Numbered from the stretch's first letter, positions 35,412 through 49,722 are shown. The stretch: 64,000 nucleotides of DNA from Ignelater luminosus (GCA_011009095.1 VTPC01000411.1:68059-132058); one strand, 5' to 3'. Program-made: numbers and translations. The notes: generated from the letters alone by a model not told the origin.

Positions 35412-37549
35412 GGCTTTAGAAAACTGTATCTTTTAGGACATACACAACACCTCGTATAAGAAGCACAACGATTAACGATATTGACAAACATTTCCTATTA
35501 TAAACAATGCTGGTTCCAAAGGTATTCAGATTCTGTATAAAATGAGTGTAATTGAAATCAAACAGGAGAGGTACGAGAGGAGGGCAAGGGAGGTCATTTT
35601 CAATAAAGGTTCAATAATGGCATAAATAAATCGAGTTTTCCTTTTTATGAACTTTTTCTTCCATTAGAGAAAAATCCTGTAAGCGCCCACGAAACTAAAT
35701 AAAATAGTATATTATGTAACAAGTGTCAAACGAACCATTTTTTGCACGAGTGTCAAAGAAAATTCTTAATACAGTTTCTGGTAACAAAAGAGGCAATTTC
35801 GAGCCCTAGTTCAAAAGTAATATTTTTGTGCACTAGTGTTCAAGGGTATTAATTTTGGCCACTAGTGCTTAAAAAGACCGCTTAAAGACTACCAAAATCC
35901 ACTACTTTTGATGCGAGCGTAAAAAAAGAATATTGGATCTGCTGTCATTATTAGTAGTACTAAATCAAGGAATCTTGTAATAGATATTGTTACTAGTACA
36001 TAATGCAGAACTTTATTGAACGAGCCTGGTTTATATAATCAAAGGCGAGTCAATAAAGTCATATTATGTACGAGTAATATACATTATTTTATGTTCTACT
36101 GCTTTGAATAACAAAAATAATAACCATAAAAGAATTTAAAAACAAATTTTTCCATTTTGACATTTATGAAAGTAAACAGTATCAAAGCGTTCTTTGGCTG
36201 TTGGTATAGTTATTAATGTTATTTATATTATGTAACAACGTATTACCTAACATTGACAGGGGGTTCAATTTACTTTATATTTATAGTACTAGTATAATAA
36301 AGCATAGCTTTCTGGGTGAAAACACTATTTTAAACTAAGTATTTATGATGCAGTAGAACATAAAATAAATTTTTGGCAAATAATACCACAGGAAAAAACA
36401 TAAGTTGTTAATCAAACAAAGCATTTTGCTGTATTTCCACGACACATCTATTTATTCAATTTATCAAAAACTGGTTAAGTTATTTATGCATTTGATTTTA
36501 CAGAAAATTGTTGCATTTAAAGAAAGATATGGTAACCAAAAGTACCGGTATATGTAATATAATAGAAATAGGATTGTGTAGTTAGGATTTTTAAACCATC
36601 GTTGTGCTGCGTCGGTCATAAACGAATGCTGAATTTGATGATTTTCTATTCGTCCTAAAACGCAAGTTTTTCCATTTATCTTGTCACTTAAGGATATCTA
36701 ATAAGTAAGTAAGTATTTACACTCCATCGATTACATACATCTTCCACAAATAGTTAGAAATAAATATAAATAAATAACTAGTAACATATTAATAATTATT
36801 AATAAAACCACTTACAAATGACAAAATAACGACATTATAAATGATAATAGGTATTAACAACAAGTTATAGATCGTATAATATTGGCAACCATGCTTCTAA
36901 ATAAACTTACACTATTGCAGTTTTTAATTCAGAAGGGAGAAGGTTATGTTCATTCATACCTCTACAAAACAGTGTATTCATATCCTTTCTGGTATTCATT
37001 CTTCTTAAATGATAATTATTTTTGATCCTAGTAGTATATCCTTGTTTTTCATTGCTGAATGTTATGAATTGATTAAGAGGGCTTGACAATGATCTTTTTA
37101 AAATTTTAAAGATAAAAACTCAAATGAGTGTTTTTAATAATTGTTTTCTTATATTCAATACATTCAACACTTCATTTATGAAGGTTCTTTAGTTGCATTT
37201 CAGAATTATTCTCATCTCTCTATTTTGTAACTGTTATTATCTAACAGATGGAGATCTACCACAGTATTCTTCAGTTCTGGAACCTTGTTTACATTGATAA
37301 GGCATGTGTCAAGTACAAGCGTTACGTGAAGTCAGGAGAGCATTAATACAAAACTAATCACAAAGTCGTATTTACAACATCCTTTTCCGTTAGAAATTTC
37401 TAGACATATTCAAAATCTCAGATATTCGATTGACACATCATAACCTCTCACGCAAATCTTTAGAAATAATCAGGAGCTATGCTGCTATAAAATATAAATA
37501 AGAAGAGATATAGACAATATGTAATAACAATGAACAAGGCACATGAAAC

Positions 37550-37690
37550 AAAAAAATTCCTCAAGAATGTACGAAATTCAAATAGAATATTTCAGCGAAA
37601 CATACTAGGTAAATTGAAATTTGTTCGCAGAGTAGAACAAAACACCAATAAGTAAATGAGAAATAAACGAAGAAATAAATAAATACATAG
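37550..37690 (+). pseudogene. Possible LINE C-terminal scrap
   Basis: The plus-strand reading RIFQRNILGKLKFVRRVEQ resembles the 'RRIFQRKILRKIFGP' zone after the RT in some LINE proteins. It is short and stops quickly. Weak evidence only. Confidence 0.25.
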
Positions 37691-40600
37691 AAATTTAGTT
37701 ATTATTAAGTACGAAAGTTATTGCTTCTATACTATTGTAAACTCTGATGATTTTCATTTTTGAAATTTGGCCTTAACATATTTCGTTTTTTCAATGTTGA
37801 TTAAAATATTATTATTCTTTTTTTCTCTCAGTAGACTCCACGATTTTAATTTTTTTGTTTAAAAAGGAATAGTATTTATAATAGTAATAATAAAACTTGT
37901 AAAAAAATTGTTTCACATAAAGCAATACGATACATTGTGCATTAAACCGTTTAGCGAAAGAGGTAGGTAAGTACAAATATATTAAAATTTTTAGAGCATG
38001 AAGGACTTATTTAGTCAATACGATACTGCGTATGTTCCATAACAGTATAATATAGGTACTGAATGCGTTTTAAATACAAATGATAACCTGCCATTGTAAG
38101 ATCATTGCGGCGCAACAATGTTACAGTGGCTGTTCCGGCTTCTATCAATATTTCAAGGACTTGTAATTAATGAAACAATGGGTAATCAATTAAACTATCT
38201 GCATTAGTGAATTATATAGTTAGTAAGTCTAAGCAATTTTCCCACAATTTAAAACAAGTTTAAAATCCAATTTATTAAAGAAAACGTGGTTAGGCTATAT
38301 TTTATTTAATACACTATACTAGATAACAATTTAGTTACTTCAAATAGTTCAAATTTTAAAATTCGGACATGTTTAACAATATCCTTTGCATAATTATATA
38401 TAAATGAGATATAAAGCCATTCTTGAAGGAAATGCAGATTTTTCAAATTCTTAGTATTGGAATTATATAAACAGCAATTATGTATGAAATAATTATACCA
38501 ACAAAAAGAGTGAATAAAAATACTATAAACTGTACTCAAGATCAGCTTAAATCAAATTCTAATAAATTATCCATGATTGCATAACCATAAAAAAACTGGT
38601 TTTGGGAACTACAAGTTCAATCTGTTTAACGTGCGCTCTTAACTGCATACTATATTAAAATGTAAATGAACAATTATTAATATTCCGTTTTATGAAAAAT
38701 CGTTACTATAGTTAGTGCCTGTTAACTACGTATGGCTGTAATTTATTGCATTTTATTTCTAATTTCCATTTTATGGTGATATTTTTAGACTTGTCACCTA
38801 TTCCTTGAATTCCACTGCATTATTACGTGCATAGCATACCTTCTTACAAGGAAGAATTTTCTAGTAATAATAAAACATTTTTTATAGTTCACTTTCTATT
38901 TTTTATATAATTGCACTTGAACTTCAATGTAGCTTTTTCTCTCACAATCTACAAGACAGAAAAGGTACTGTTAGTTAACAGCAAGGCAAGGTCAGAAAAA
39001 AACTAAAGAAAACGATTAAAAAGAGGACGAAGGAATATTCTTGTTCAAAAGAGTATTTGCATATTTGTATGTAACCTTCAAGAACGGTACTTATTGTTTT
39101 TTTAAGTACTTTATGGTACTTCTATCTAAATAAAAATGTTTTGGATATTACTTTCTACGGCATTTTTAAGAGGTTGCAGAGTTCACTGTACGGAACTTGA
39201 ATTTATTTATTCAAAGTTGCAACAGTTTAGATTGTTTTGTTTTTTTTTTGTAAAAATTGATTTTGTCAGTAACAATAAGAAATTCAAACATTTTCTTGTT
39301 TGCATAATATACAGAGTGTTTGTTCAAACAAGGCCAAGCCTGTATCATTGTTAATATTCATGACAAAGCAAAAAAATCCTTTTTTTACGAGACTGCAAAG
39401 TATGTTCACTTACCAACCAGTAACTTACAATATTTTTTCTACTACCGGCAAAAAAGTTGAAAAGCTGTTTTAGCTATTATCGGCGATTTTCTAGGTTATT
39501 TATTCTCTATCAATTCAAGAAGTAATTAAATTGTTTTGCTTTGTTCTTATGATAGTTAACTGATATAGGTTTCATTAATTCTCTATTAAGAACGTAAGTG
39601 CACTACTTATGTTGTAACGTAAACTACAGTCATTAAAAATGAAACACTTGTAATGGAACAACACGTATAGGTATTATTATAAAACCGTAAAGGTTGGTTA
39701 AGATTCCAAAAATATTGCAGCTAAAAGTCTTACTTCGTAATGCCCGTTTTATTTTCAGTGATTGCAATTGAATATCAACCTCTTTTCTTATCTCGTTATT
39801 TTACGGGGTTTTTTATTGCATTTATACCATTATAACTGTTACAACCTCATTGTTCTTAACTCTTTTATAATTACAGCTTTTGTACAATTTCTTTTCCCAA
39901 AATGTATAAACTAGTGCAGTAGAATTATATAAGAATTTACTGAAAAAAAACAAGTTAGTACGTTTAAGGGATTTAGCAGAAATATTCCATGAACATTCAT
40001 GAAACCCAAGATATGCTGCAGCTCCCATAGTACTGGAAAATGTCGACTACAACTTCGACAATTTCTTCTTATTCTTTTATTATAGATATAAAAATGTTTT
40101 TCATATAAAAATTGTTCTACAACATAAAAGGAACAATTAACAGTCAATAATTCTAATAGACAGTAATGAAGATCTTCAAATTTTAGATATTTCTTAAAAA
40201 TAGTTTTTACTGAACTAACTAGCATTTTTCAAATAATTTTACAATTTGTTCAGTATTGACTGTACTTTTTTTATATTTAAACTTTTAATAAAATGATTCC
40301 ATTAAATCCTCCAAGCTATGAATGAATGTTGACAATTCTACGCAAGCATGCATATCAAACGTTTACTAATTTACCTTCAGAAACAATTCATTCAGTATTT
40401 ACTATATCAGAAATAATTAAAGAATATTTTATATTCATTTTGTTAACATAATGCCGGAATTCTTACTCAATGAAAAGCAGCAAATTAGTCATAGTTTTTT
40501 TTGCAATTTTGTAAAAATTAACCTTTGTATTAAAACTCCCACGTTTTTATAGTTATGGAAAGTTTTTGAGAGCATAAAAAATGAAATGCAAAAGACTTGT

Positions 40601-40836
40601 GTGATTAGTATTTTACGTTTTTGTTGTTCTGTCATGAAAAGGATTTCCTATTTTTCCATAATTAATTATTAATATGTCTATTTGTTCTATCGCAAAAAAT
40701 GAATTAAACACTAACTACCTCAAAAGTATAAATAATTAAAAATTATTATCAAAACGAGGACATGTTCTACATATTATACGAAAGTGTTAATTAAATATCA
40801 TCTTCTGAAATTGTGATTTATGTATTTGCTTTGCAG

Positions 40837-40951
40837 ACACTTGACTAGAGAAGCACTCCCTAGATTGGATAACTACAGAAATATTATGTCATTGCAAGCC
40901 GCTAATCGGCCAACCTTGGACGAACTGCACAACGCTACCCTTCCTAACAAG
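40837..40951 (+). CDS. Ncc69: Na-K-Cl cotransporter exon 2: phospho-regulatory segment
   Basis: The exon is preceded by TTTGCTTTGCAG and followed by GTAATC. One base completes the Arg codon from exon 1, then 38 codons follow, starting HLTREALPRLDNYRN and including RPTLDELHNATLPNK; the exon ends in phase 0. In NKCC/NCC proteins this stretch, just before TM1, carries the Thr residues phosphorylated by SPAK/OSR1 (human NKCC1 Thr212/Thr217 in HNTMDAVPRIDHYR). The Thr of HLTREALPRLD aligns with the downstream one and would be residue 92 here. The RPTLDELH motif matches the 'RP(S/T)LxxLH' found in the family. Together with RFQV in exon 1, this puts kinase docking and the phospho-switch on two exons 14 kb apart. 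The next exon (TM1) is not in this window. Confidence 0.9.
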
Positions 40952-43348
40952 GTAATCCACTTCTTTATTTTTATACTAATACAAACTTTGCATGCAGAAA
41001 ATTGGCAATCTATTTTCATTTTTGAGAAATGAAATGTTTCCAGTAATATTATTTTTTATCAACACAAGCAAGTAATTAGACTCAATTACATTAAAGGCGA
41101 AACGACTATAACAATCGGTTTGAAGTGTGCCATTATCTGCTGGTGCATGCTTTTAATGTAATTAAACACTTTGTAGATAAGCGATAATGTTGAAATGAGA
41201 CGTATCCGGTGGCAGGTACTGTATGCTGAAATTGACGTTATCCTGTATTAGGAATATATTTTCTTTTGCTATTTGTCTCCAAACAGTGATACTAGGACAT
41301 TAATGTTATTAATATTTTATAACAAACCCACGTTAGCATATTGTAATTTGCAATCCGTACATTGAAACTAACCATTTGTCAAGATTCTATTAAAACTCTT
41401 GAAACTGTTAATTTAAAGAAATTTTTGGTTTATTCAATAATAATAGATCAGATGTGAGAAGACAAATAAAAGAATTTTATTTGATAGATTAGAATTTCTG
41501 TTCTGTAAAGAAATCAATCTGCTTCAAACCGTATGAAATTACCTAGACTAGAGAAAATTATTTGAAAATTTTATCGTTCGACTTTAAGATGTTTCATTAA
41601 ACATTTATTTTCTGAACAGTCCGAAATAATTTCAAATTGTATGTTTTGACTACCGTCCGCTTGATATTGATGTATGTTGTAGAAGCTCACAAGCAAAAGA
41701 ATTATTTCTCCAGAAGTTTCATTTTGGGTTATACTGGATCTAAAATTTCACAAGACTTGTATTTATTGATGGTGCCTTTTTGTTTATCTTAATAAAGTAT
41801 CAAACTGTATCACTCAGGACCTCTTAAGTTCGCAAAAAGAAACATGAGTAAAACCCAGAAAAATTTGTTTTCTTTCGGATTTAATCTTATAACAAAAATG
41901 AAACAAATCCAAATGAATATCAGCATCTAACCTTCAAGCCCAAGAGTTTCGTACATTTATTCTATTTATGTTCAGACTTTTTTATTTTATGATTTAATAC
42001 AAATAAATAGACTCTAGATGAAATTTGTTCCACCTACAACACATAACCTACCTATCATCAAAATGAAATATACATTTTCTAGTTAGCCTCTGAAGAACGT
42101 AAATTGTACCTTGTGTCCTAGAAAATTCCCAAAGTTGTTTAATTTGAAGTTTGATAAAGTTATTTACATTTCTTATTCATTCTGAAAGAGCTTATATGGT
42201 TTACAGTCAATATATTATGATATTTATGAAAAAGTCCAATGTTAAACTTACTCTTCGGCTTTTCAAGCTAAAGTATTAGCAGTACCAAGAAATATTGGTA
42301 AGAATCTTTGATGAAGATCCTCACAGAAGCATATTAAGTGTCCCGGAGATCGATATCAACACGTCTATAGTCCAGTTTTCATCCATTTGGAATGATGTCA
42401 TTATCTGGCAAGCTTACATATCTTTTAGATTAGATCAGAAAGAAACTGGACTTTCATAAAAGTAAAACTAATACCTAAGTCTTCTTCTTGACAATTCAGC
42501 CGACAGAAATTCTCACCAATAGTTAAAGCTTTTCGTTGCGGCGTGTTTTTAGTTGACTCGGGGTTTATATTCAAAAAACTAGGTCTCGTTGAGTATGAAC
42601 TTTTGAGTTTCTGATATCTCGATCTTTTTGGTTATATTTTGTGTGAATTGAAATAAACTAAGTATGACAAATTGAAAACAGTAAATTAAATTACTGCCAC
42701 AATGCTATTAACAAGCGGAGTGTCTTTTTGTTTTGTTTTCTATTTTTGTTGTTTTAACTAATGACAAAACGAGAAGGAAGATTCTGACGTCATCCCAAAA
42801 AGGTAAAGATTGAACTATGCTACAAAATATCAGCCTTTCCTATAAACTTTTTAAAGAAGTCACTGCTTTCCAAGTTTTATTGCCACTCTAAATCTTCTTT
42901 CAGATGAACAAATTGAATACTACAAATGTAAGAGCAATATTTTCTTTAAGTTGAATGTATAGATAGAAATTGGTAAGATTGTTGATATTTCCAATGAAGT
43001 AAGATGTAGTAGTTATTTACCTAGCAAGTTTGATAACGTAGTGATTTCCACACAAGTGAAAAGTTTGCAGATTAAGACGTACCGAAAATACTTTAATTAG
43101 ATTTTAATACCCCGGACCTTGACAATTTGATTTTTAGAAAAAACCTGTAAGAGTTAGCAATTGTTTTGAATAGAGAATTTTGCAGTGCAGATACTGCACA
43201 AGTGGTGCAGCTTTTGTAATAGCTTGTGATATGATATTTGAATGTCTGGAACAACTAATAAAGCTTTACCACATATGTCAGTTATGTATGTAGTTCATTG
43301 AACATACTGAAATAGAGGAAAAAAGGCTTATTGTCTGTAGGGATCACT

Positions 43349-43392
43349 ACAATAATAATAATAATAATAATAATAATAAGAAGAAGAAGAAC
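43349..43392. repeat. (AAT)n(AAG)n microsatellite, tail of a LINE
   Basis: About ten AAT units followed by AAG units. It lies at the 3' end of the minus-strand LINE, whose tail it probably is. Confidence 0.8.
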
Positions 43393-43772
43393 GTGACTTT
43401 ATTGGGAAACTAAAAATAATCCAAATATATAAAATTATACAACATAATCCCAAAAGGCGGAGTTCAGACGCGGACAAAGTCTTTGCCTGCTCTTCCACTC
43501 AACCAATTCTTACATTTAATGATCCGTTTGCACAGAGCATAGTTAGCAAAATTATCAAGTAAACCACGTGACTAGCCAACCCGAAGTGAATAATTTGAAT
43601 TTACTTTATATTTTACTATATTGAAATGGTTAATCACGCGACCAACCCAACCACTCAATCAACCACGCTCCATGCAACCGGTCTAGCACAAACATAGCGG
43701 TTTGGTACAACAAGGCTGTAATTCTAAAATAATAATAATAACAATAATAGTAATAAGAGATTGAGAAGAATA

Positions 43773-43832
43773 GGAGGGAGGGAGGGAGGGAGAGGGAGAG
43801 AGAGGGAGAGAGAGAGAGAGAGAGAGAGAGAA
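43773..43832. repeat. GGGA/GA microsatellite
   Basis: (GGGA)n grading into (GA)n within the LINE 3'UTR. Confidence 0.85.
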
Positions 43833-43918
43833 GAAACAAAGCAAAGTTTTCTCTATTTTCAGTTTAGATCGATTGTAAAAAATTATTGTTTTTATTTTTC
43901 TTTTTCTTTCTTTTTTTC

Positions 43919-44854
43919 TTACAGATTATTTTGCAAAAGTAACTTCCGCACAGTGTTTTTAAATTTTAGTGGTTCATAAACCTTAATTTCAGCCGGCAAG
44001 GAGTTATACACGTTACATATACCATAAGAAAAAGATCTTTGGTACATTTTGGTTTTATGACAAGGAATTGTTATTAAGTCTTTCCGTCTGATATTAATAT
44101 TATGAACATCGGTACGGAATGTTATTTTATTATAAAGATAAGGTGGAGATTTATAATTTATAATTTTGTGAAAAAGAACGGCAGAATGAAGGAAGTACCT
44201 ATTTTTCATATTCAGCCATGAAATATTAACTAGTTTGTGTTCTTTTTATTCCAAAAATAAGGCGCAAACATGAATTTTGAACAACTTGTATCCTTCTAGA
44301 TGACTCAGGAGTAAGACAGTAACTGTATACAGTCGAACAAAAAGTGAAATGTGATAGAACGAACGAATTGCACAGCAGTATTTTAGAATAATAGTTGAGA
44401 TGATGTTTAATACATATAAGTATCGTAAATTTGCGTAAGCTCGTAGCGTGCATACTTTTATATGTTGTTCAAACCGCAAACTAATGTCAACTATTAAACC
44501 TAGATTTTTTGTATAATCAAGGAACTCCAACGCTACGTCGTTGATTCGTATATCCAATTTACTAATTAAGTCTTGTCTTTTATTGGAGTTAAACTGTGAA
44601 CCAAATAATAAAATTTTAGATTTTGAAGCATTAATGTTTAATGAATGTTCTTTTGCATGCTGTACAAAATTTGACAATTCCGTATTAATATTACGATTTA
44701 CTAAATTAATGTTGTTTTCATCAAAACTGTAGTATAGTTGAGTATCATCAGCATATAAGTTATAGTTACAAAATCTCAAACATGTTGGGATGTTGTAAGT
44801 ATATATATAGCAAATAATAGAGGTCCAAGGATTGATCCCTGTGGAACTCCACAT
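43919..44854 (-). pseudogene. Reverse transcriptase remnant of the LINE
   Basis: Two overlapping minus-strand frames (44854-44246 and 44209-43919) together cover motif C (YADD) through the C-terminus of a LINE RT. The polymerase aspartates are present. Frame changes lie at about 44810, 44240-44460 and between the two frames. Confidence 0.75.
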
Positions 44855-45496
44855 GTTAACGCCATATTATTGGAAAATATTTTTTTATTACAAACTACTT
44901 ATCCCAAAAGCCAATAAAGTGTAAAATACCCAACAAAATATCATGATGATCTTTCTGTTGGGCTGCAATCAAAAGTAAACATTTGACTAACTTACATTAC
45001 TAGCTTGAAAAACTACCCGTAAATAGTACTCTGATCATAGGCTATAGCATTCGTCAGTCAAGTTGGAGTTCGATGCCCACAACAGTTCACTTCAGATAAC
45101 TAACGCAAAACTTGGCTAATGACAAACACAGTATTTACCTTTGCAAATGGTTTTGGTTTCTGCAGAAATGAACCACATGGTCTAGATTCTAGATTGCAGT
45201 TTACACAGTAAAAGTTTGCAAATTGAATTCCAAACCTTTATACTTGTATGTATGTATTTGATTTATCGTATACAACCGATAAATTGACTGCGTGAATGCG
45301 TGTGAATTGATCTTATCTTGCTTTTTTTTATTTCAACATCCCATGATCTTTTTATTTTATTAATACAGTGAAACATGAAATTAATCACATCTGAAGCTGA
45401 ACTTTGTTTTTGATACTGGCGTCGTTTTATTTTTTATTTTCTTATCATTATCATTGTTATGCTAGTAAAAACTGCCCAATGAATGTATTTGTATTC

Positions 45497-45564
45497 TTCT
45501 TATTACTATTATTATTATTATTATTAGTATCTGACTAAGGGAATATTAATAAGATATTCCCTTA
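45497..45564. repeat. (ATT)n microsatellite beside a short hairpin
   Basis: About eight ATT units, followed by TAAGGGAATA and its inverted copy TATTCCCTTA separated by a short loop. Possibly the tail and edge of an old insertion. Confidence 0.6.
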
Positions 45565-48500
45565 TTTATTTGCACAAATATACTTTTTGAAAAACAAAAT
45601 AAATTATATAACAAGCGAACGAATGTGAATCGAATCTGCACATCTAATGTAGTTATTTAAAAAACCAGCATGAAATGTTCGTTTTGGATGAAATGATGAA
45701 ATGGACATAAAAACTAAACAGAGTTTCAAGTCAAGATTTAGTCACGCATCTTAACTATAGTAAATTTACATTGCTCCATTTAGAATGTACTTGCTCACTG
45801 AAAAATGTTAATCATATACTAAGCTTCTACGCAGCTTCTTTGAGGTGTGCATTTATTATCTAGTACTAGATATTAAAAGCAATGTGAACCTTTGCATGTT
45901 GTAGTAAACATTTAATGCAAAAGAAACAGTACAAGAAATTGAGGTCTTGATAATATTATCAAATAAAAAAGTTAATTAATTTTAATTAATGTTTAGTTTA
46001 TGCATTAACAAATACAGAATTTACACATTAATGTAAATAGAATAATACCTTAGTCCTAATTATTATTATTATTATTTTTAATTTTTTTTTTTGTAACGAA
46101 CTTCCTAGTTCTAGTAAATATTACATAACATTCAACTAGTATAAGGGATCTCTTAATAGTCTTAACGTCTAACCGCAACTTGGCCTTGAATTTTCGCGAA
46201 TGAGAGTTGGCTAACGAGAATTATTGGTGTTAAATTAGAAATAACAAGTACCTAAATTTCATCCTCTATAAATCTAATTTATAATCTTTCTTAGTACCGT
46301 AACTAAGGGGTGGCAAAGAAGGCAAAAGCCACAGGCGCAGACTCCAGAGGCAGAAAACACCTCAGAAATAATAACACCGGAAAGAGTAAAGATGCAGTAC
46401 AAAATGTTGTAAAATGCATTGTAAGCAACGCAAATACCAACTTAAAATGAGTGATGAAGCACTTGCTCCCCTAGCATAAACCTAAAGAAAATCAGTTAGG
46501 CAAAAGAACGGACTAAGAAACCATAACAACACATCTGTTTCTAAAAATGAATTTTTGATAATCTTTTAAATTTTAAATACGACCTTTCTCAAAATACCGT
46601 TATTGCGTATGTATGTATGAATATCTATCTACCTATTTAATTTTATACCTACCTACACATTTGCTTAAAGTTTTTTATTGCATGATACCTAAAAATTCAA
46701 AATTTAAAAATGTTCACTAAAGTTTTAAAATGCAAGAAAATAGTCAAACCTGCCTACATTAAAGAATCTTTACTTTGTGTTAATAAAAATTCTTATAAAA
46801 GAATAAAAGCTAAAAACGATGATTGCCTAGGGCGCGCATTTACACATTTAAACTAATTTAGTTTTGGTTTATTAAGTCTCTTTTAGCCGGAAAATCTGAT
46901 TTCTGCTCTTCTGTGTGTAACAGATAATTACAATTCAACAGCTGTTTATAAATTCTAATTCAAGAGACGAAAATTGCTGTATAATCCATGTTTTTATTAC
47001 AGACCTGTCATGTACTGGTCGCTCCCTGAATATAAAACACATCAGAATGAGTGATACACACATTAAATTAACTAGAAATTATTAAAACGGTCTGTTTATA
47101 CAGTGCGATCCTAAAGAGGTCTTATGAATGTTCCTTGCAGCCAAATGGATTTGAATGCAGTGCAGTTTACAAAAGTTATTTATACTCCATATACCTATTT
47201 AATCGTTAGGAAGACGTGCTAAATTGCAACAGACTATTTTATCGTCTATAATCTATCGATCTCCACCCGCAATCTGACCTGGATGACTTTGTTAAAATGT
47301 ATTGATGTAAAACTGAGGGCAGCGTATCTGCAGCAAAAAATATACAAGATGTACCGAAAGATGCCTGCTAGTTAGGAAAGATTGCTGAAAAGGGCCTGTA
47401 TTTTAATCATCTGGTAGATTTTGAAAAAAAAAACAATATTGTTTGATAATGCGTGTTCCTCTTACGCGATTCAAACTCATATGTAATAAGTATTGGAGCC
47501 TATACAAAATATGATGTAAATAATTATAGAGAATGGTATTCAAGAAAAATTTGAAATCGCCCCTCAGACATCAATGATATTATAATTCTGGTGATTCATT
47601 CATTTACTATGTACCATTAAAATTGGAACTACTCTTTATATAAAATTACAAGTATAAGATCATACCTAAAAAATTACCGACAATTATTAGCATAATACTG
47701 AAAATGTTTGCTTCCCTTGTTTTCAGGAATTTGTGAATGACAGTAAGCAGAATTTACGATAGACTGTGCTAATTCTTGGTATTGTTGTTAAAAGTGAATT
47801 CATTCGTTTTAACAAGAAACTACTTGATTAATCTTAAATCTCAATTTTCTGTTTAATACTAATTATATAATACTTCTCAAGGACGGAATTAGGTAGGCAA
47901 CGTTATTAATATGAGACGGATCGATTAAGCGAAAATAAAAGCTATTAAAAATATTAGGTGCGTTTGCAAATATTTTATCAGTTATCGCTTCATTTGTCTA
48001 CCTCGCTGTACATTTCACAGATTTTGTATAATATTGCATTTATTTAAGAAAAAGTTTTATTCAAGTTAAACCTAAGTCCAATCTCTTCTATATACTTAAA
48101 TCCCAAAATCCACTATTTTCTAAATACAGTGTATCAAAATTGAACTCCCTTTTAAATTTTCGGAACTATAGTAAATAAATGTTTTATAGTAGCTTTGAAG
48201 ATTCCCGAAACACAAAGCGCTTAATTAATTTCTGTTATCCCAAGTTTTTGAAGAAATTCTGTTTTTACCCGAAAACAACGATCCTACGAAGAGAAACTTT
48301 TTTTTTACTTCACTGAATTTCTCAGTAGTATAAGTTTTTCGCTAATATCTTATCGTCTCATCTTCATTCTCTGCCCAGAAAGCGATAATCACTACAGAAA
48401 TTTGTAAAATAGTAGACTTCTTATAGCAACAATAATGTGGAATATGTCATTTCAATATCGTAGGCTATTTCCAGTAAGACATCGGAAAAACAAATTCTGA

Positions 48501-49589
48501 ATGAAACTTAGCACCATTGGAAACTTGTTTTGGCCATTGCACTCACGTTTGTTAAATAATTAAGCCAAAGATACACACATAACCGAGGCTTAAAATCAGC
48601 TAAACGCTAGCTGGCAAGGAATGTCATCAACTACCATCTTTAAATGAACATTCCATCATGGAAATAGTGTAAGCTGTAAAGAATACATTGAATACTCTTG
48701 GAATTATATTAAGTTGTCAACGGCTCGGTATATATAAAGATAAACAGTTTGTTCTGCCAAAAATAAACATGAAAGTGAAAAGCATAAAAAAGTAAAAATC
48801 ACAGAATTCTATCCATTCTTTACTTTGTTTTTGCAAATATACAAATTCCTTTTCCGCTTGCTGTATGTAACCTATCGGCAACATTAAAAAAATGTGATTT
48901 TGATTCATTCGATTACACTTTATGGAGCACATGTTTCTCATAAAGTTGTTTTTTTAGTACATAACTAGTATAAAACGTCAATGTTTTAGTTTTTATATCA
49001 CGTTCTTCTAAAAATAAACTGGTTAAATTCACAGATTTTTTATACATACGTGCATACGTAGATTACTAGGACGTAACAGTAAATAGTACTAAGCACTATG
49101 ATATTAATTACTACACAGATTGGTAGATAATTAATTTCGAGGAATCTTTTATGATTATGAAGTAATTACATGGTGTTGAATATGAAATTAGGTGTTTTCT
49201 AAATATTCAATTTATCACGCACACTGGGGCACGCCTTTAAGAGAGAAAGTAGGATAGGGTTTGTTAGCATTTTTATTTTTGTCCTTGTAATGATTCTAGT
49301 ATTGTGTGCAGTACATGTATACAATTTTTCGAGTTCATTAAATGCATATAAAGCATAAAGTTCGCTTCCAATACATTGGCAATTTTAATTGCTTAGTGTG
49401 GATAATTGTGAATCAACAACACGTTTGGTTCATATAAAGCAATTATACCGTATATGCGGAAAATACCTATTATGAAATAAAATTCATATCTTTAAAACAG
49501 CCTAATTTACGGAACACCACGTGTACTGATTGGTACTTGCAACTTGAAGTATGCATTTGATTTTAGATTAATTGTCTAGATACTACGTA

Positions 49590-49695
49590 CTATTGGGAAC
49601 AATTAAAGTCTTTGAAAGTGATTTTATTTTTAATGGTTGCGGCTACTATTAAACCCAACTAACCTCCGTCCTTTACTTTCAATTGTTCCCAATAG
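49590..49695. mobile_element. Very short MITE (~106 bp), TA-flanked
   Basis: CTATTGGGAACAATT at the left and its exact inverse AATTGTTCCCAATAG at the right, with TA on both sides (49588-49589 and 49696-49697). Partial pairing continues inward (AAAGT/ACTTT). It is non-coding and ends about 25 bp from the next, larger element. Confidence 0.65.
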
Positions 49696-49722
49696 TACAT
49701 CACCACTCCTGTTGCGTTTGTA

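Larger units (their letters stand above)
26632..40836 (+). other. Cotransporter intron 1 (14.2 kb)
   Basis: Bounded by GTAGGT and TTTGCTTTGCAG. It contains the SINE-like sequence at 31653, the MITEs at 33755 and 35159, a Tc1/mariner transposase scrap at 34316, a GA-rich microsatellite at 33650-33700 and an unclassified LINE-like scrap near 37560. Between these I see no gene: 26.7-31.6 kb, 31.9-33.6 kb, 35.4-37.5 kb and 37.7-40.8 kb are AT-rich sequence with chance frames only. Confidence 0.75.
43393..44885 (-). mobile_element. 5'-truncated LINE (Jockey/CR1-like), minus strand
   Basis: Minus-strand copy. The first recognisable part (about 44870-44810) is the RT motif GVPQGSILGPLLFAIYI. After a frame change comes the catalytic YADDTQLYYSF (about 44760-44730), then LNINASKSKILLFGS (thumb side) and LDYTKNLGLIVD. 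Further RT C-terminal sequence follows, with YGICNVYNSLPAEIKVYEPL at 43990-44030 and a stop at 43919-43921. About 530 bases of 3'UTR follow, ending in the AAT/AAG tail. The YADD aspartates are intact, but several frameshifts disable it. Endonuclease and gag are missing, as in a typical 5'-truncated insertion. A GA microsatellite has grown inside the 3'UTR (43773-43832). Confidence 0.8.

Noticed and set aside
46290-46440. Plus-strand stretch with Lys/Arg-rich translation (AKKATGADSRGRKH)
   Set aside because: Short, no splice sites, no family recognised.
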